Positions 61,601-64,000 of a stretch of 64,000 nt of DNA are shown here, piece by piece. The notes beneath the pieces are model-generated. The model was not told the origin of the DNA, did no database searches, and saw nothing but the letters and a program-made list of their open reading frames with translations. How positions within the stretch are numbered: the first letter of the stretch is position 1; each line of letters begins with the position of its first letter. This stretch comes from Branchiostoma lanceolatum (lineage: Eukaryota; Chordata; Leptocardii; Amphioxiformes; Branchiostomatidae): positions 8,592,501-8,656,500 of the forward strand of contig NC_089731.1 in the NCBI RefSeq assembly GCF_035083965.1, given 5' to 3'. The position numbers and the translations under genes are program-made.

Positions 61601-63376
61601 TTGACTCCATGTGTGTCCAATATTCAGTGACTATCGTTTAAAATAGCATGTTACAGAAAAAGAGTTCTGTTAGATAAAAGATGTGTTGCCGCTCAAAGAG
61701 CCTGTTGTTCCACCCAAGAAGCTCGGGTCATATTTGTAATCGGCATTGGGTTCGATTCCCTGACCAAGGTATGCGAAAGACTTAAAAATTGGAAAGATTA
61801 TGGGAGTTAAACACACAGTGGACTAGGTACCTGTTATAGTATTATCTTTACTTGCACTTCTGTATGACCCAAGGCCTAAGAAACAGGTATGGGTTCCACT
61901 CTATGGCATGGAAAATCTATGAGGTACATCTTTTACGTAATATATTTTTTCTCCGTCAGGATATTTTGCTTGGCGTTAAATCGTTCGTTTCTTTGAGTAC
62001 CGTGCCGCCTTTACTTAATAACATCGATTTGATTAAAGGTGCCAAAACTTAACGATCCCCTTTTCTTGGAATTTATGTCAATCCATCAAAAATGGATAAA
62101 AATTTCCTGGAACTTTTGCATAATACATGAACTGAATGTAGGGTAAGTTCTAACCGATAATATTTCCTTTTTCTTGGAATTTATGTCAATCCATAAGAAA
62201 ATATAGAAATTTCCTGGAACTCTTGTATAATGCATGGGAAGAATGTAGGGTAAGCCATAACCGATAATATTCAATCAACATCACTATCATTTAGCGTAAA
62301 GTTCTGTACCTGTATATGACTCTATATAGCCGGTATAACCACCCTTCGGCGTAACACCTCAGCTTCACAGGCACGCGGCGCGACAGCAGCCGGTTGTATT
62401 ACACAAAACGACCTGGCACACCTAGCCTTTGTACATCTAAGTGTAAGAGTTGTTTGAATCTATCTGGTAAGGATAGCTTTAAGGTACAGTATTTGTCGTT
62501 CTATGATATCTAGCTCTTGGAAAATACAATATTCTTGACGGATCAATCCTAGGTTGATAACTCTGGTACTCGAAGGCATTACTACTTCTTGTTCTTGTTT
62601 TCTGAGTTGAAATCAGATCTAGATACATAGTAGTCGGTGTACGTCTACCAGGCTATTAGTCATTTTGTACACCATGCATCGTGTGGACATCTTTATTCTA
62701 TCTATCGTTTGTGATTGTGGCTTAGACCGTGGCAAAATAACGGGCACGTTTTCAGGTTAACAATGGTATCAACGGGAGCTTTTCAAGTACAGAGAAAACA
62801 CAACAGTACATATAGTTCATACACCAAGAGATGAAAGAATCTACAAAAGATTTTTCTTACAAGATAAAAGAACAAATATCGCGTACGCGCAGATGCTGAC
62901 ACTGCAGTCCCTTGACTTACTTTAACATACTTCTTGCAATCGCACCGTATATGCTTTTACATGAGCTCAAACTGGATACGATTAGAACTTACAAAAGAAG
63001 TCCCCTTTGTTCAATATTGTATATGTTTCCCCCGCATCCGTAAGACACATAGAAAAACAACATGGTTAGACAATCAATGACTTTCATTACGCTTAAATTA
63101 GCAGTATCTTCCGTCCATTCCCAGTGTTAATTAAGCTTATCGGTGTGATTCTAGCGGTGCGTAGAACCATTACTGCTAGGGATTTTGATTAACGGTGAAA
63201 GAAAAGTGATAAAAACTCCTTACCTTTTCGGTAAAGAAGCAACGAAAACTGCCTACCTGTCGGTTGGAAACATCCTCTCCTATACGGTTGTCGTCTTTAG
63301 CCGGGAATGCTGCGACTGTGCACACGGCAATGCCGAGAACGGCTACCATCAGGGATCGCACTAGCATCTTCATCAT
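55674..63376 (-). CDS. Pedal peptide/orcokinin-like multi-copy neuropeptide precursor
   Basis: Exon 1 is 63376-63257: MMKMLVRSLMVAVLGIAVCT then VAA/FPAK, a signal peptide with cleavage near residue 23, ending NRQ with donor gacag/gtagg in phase 0. Exon 2 is 56325-55674 (acceptor attcatag, phase 0). About 256 aa if one base in a 7-base run at 56016-56022 is surplus. Exon 2 carries eight peptides set off mostly by KR: ALPIDSLLHGAGMDRLG; RPIDSIMHSFGLPMS; an acidic spacer; APIDSLYGGLVSMGT; APIDSIYGG with IGLPIS across the run; FPNDSIYKGVPWTA; APIDPISGGRGLPMSI; SPIDSIIGGNGLPIMN; LPIDNIIGGYGLPIS; then an acidic tail ending LRSIW. Copies 1 and 4 have Gly before KR, so may be amidated. PIDSIYGG resembles Aplysia pedal peptide (PLDSVYGTHGMSGFA). 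Secreted peptide hormone or transmitter; receptor unknown. As written, the frame stops (TAA 55995-55993) just after copy 4. Confidence 0.82.
56745..56935 (+). mobile_element. tRNA-derived SINE, plus strand
   Basis: A tRNA-like head with gagttcgattcccg (B box) at ~56789 is followed by the body cttgggaaaggcacttcac, tctcactgcacccaaatgg and gtacttgacttcggtt. Related to 52318-52540. Confidence 0.6.
61076..61424. mobile_element. TIR element (MITE-like)
   Basis: gcactacacgaaaagtgggat at the left and its inverse (cgcacttttcgttcagtgc) at the right form terminal repeats. Internal aagtgggatttacc occurs twice, and taagtctgataatggttg pairs with aaccattaccagattta. No ORF. Confidence 0.6.
61561..61583. repeat. 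(GAGT)n microsatellite
   Basis: Five gagt units. Confidence 0.85.
62063..62278. repeat. 108-bp tandem duplication
   Basis: ttcttggaatttatgtcaatc, aatttcctggaact, gaatgtagggtaag and aaccgataatatt recur with a 108-bp offset. Confidence 0.9.
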
Positions 63377-64000
63377 ACTCGCACCTGCAGCACACTGACA
63401 ACTGGTGAAATCCTGAACTGGCGAGATCGTAGGGCTTGGCACATCACCTGATCAATTTGAATATTTGCAGAATCCGGCCGTAGGAGTGTTTCGTGTGCGC
63501 ACATTCACTCACGTGTGGGCGAGATCTGAGAGTTCTGTTGACTAGAAGGACGTATAGGTGATTAAGGCAATTAAGCGGTAAAACTGCGGAAGAGGGTCTT
63601 AAGGATCCTTAGAAATGATTTCCTTACAGTAATGGATTAAGATCAGGAATCAGTCCTTGTCCTTAACATGCGTATTATAATGACGTGTGAAACGTGGGCA
63701 CCCATGTGACAATCTAAATAAAAGAGTTGAGCCATCGGTAATGCCATAGGGGTGGACCAGACGAAATCACAAGAAGAGTGGGGTGGTTTGAGCAAAATGT
63801 TAGTCTTTTTTTTATCATGAATCAGTTCTTTTTATGTTAACTTCACATTTTCTCATTTCATGGCTATGCATTCTCTTTGCTTGCATACACGCAGCCGATA
63901 CCAAGTCTGGGGATGGAACCCGATACCGTTGGTCCTGATGATGGTCGTGGGTCCAGTCCATACAGGAAATATGACTAACAATCCTTTTCCTGTCTTTCCA
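63377..64000. other. 5' flank of the neuropeptide precursor gene
   Basis: Presumed 5' UTR and promoter side. A TGACGTG half-CRE lies at ~63681. No clear TATA box and no exon of another gene is seen up to the window end. Confidence 0.3.

Larger units (their letters stand above)
56326..63256. other. Large intron of the neuropeptide precursor gene
   Basis: ~6.9 kb with the repeats listed separately and no exon that would preserve phase 0 recognised. An additional small exon cannot be excluded. 57060-57180 partly repeats 56935-57000 (cctttttaccaatatacaa, gtaagcacaca). Confidence 0.5.

Noticed and set aside
61690..61775. Possible tRNA gene (ggttcgattccct)
   Set aside because: Only a B-box-like word is present; no acceptor stem or A box pairs around it.

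Overview
The window is chordate-like invertebrate genomic DNA, most likely amphioxus (Branchiostoma). Genes are split by introns with GT/AG borders and spread over long stretches. Between them lie foldback and TIR elements of the lancelet MITE type, tRNA-derived SINE pieces, CR1/L2-like retrotransposon tails and long TG/CA microsatellites. The species call is inference; no species-diagnostic locus was compared. Gene models below were spliced by eye from ORF continuity, splice sites and phase.

Left part (1-20 kb). (i) The minus-strand 5' portion of an unrecognised acidic protein (start 3079, running off the left edge) carries two tandem amphipathic helices with the spacing of A-kinase-anchoring helices. 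(ii) A minus-strand, four-exon gene at 7143-4553 encodes a complete MZB1/pERp1-like ER protein: signal peptide, six conserved cysteines and C-terminal NDEL. (iii) Two minus-strand C2H2 zinc-finger copies follow. The first (10101-11417) is intact with 14 fingers. The second (14736-16391) is decayed by stops, frameshifts and loss of a TATA-like palindrome, and contains an exact 171-bp two-finger duplication. Large flanking blocks recur around 7.3-8.9, 13.4-14.0, 17.7-18.5 and 18.6-20.0 kb, so this is a segmental duplication cluster.

Middle part (20-47 kb). About 6 kb of repeat-rich intergenic DNA ends in a perfect 97-nt palindrome. After it comes a plus-strand class A GPCR gene (26403-46941) with three coding exons, a ~19-kb first intron and a 387-aa product closest to NPFF/RFamide-type receptors. 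The large intron holds MITEs, SINEs, tandem duplications and a dead reverse-transcriptase fragment.

Right part (47-64 kb). There is a mirrored CA/TG microsatellite, a poorly resolved minus-strand gene seen as three candidate exons (52751-49936), and a minus-strand two-exon neuropeptide precursor (63376-55674). The precursor has a signal peptide and eight copies of a PIDSI-x-GG-x-GLP(I/M) peptide separated by dibasic sites. It resembles the pedal peptide/orcokinin superfamily. The array is interrupted by a single extra base in a 7-C/G run at 56016-56022 (sequencing error or real allele). This precursor is the most interesting item in the window.
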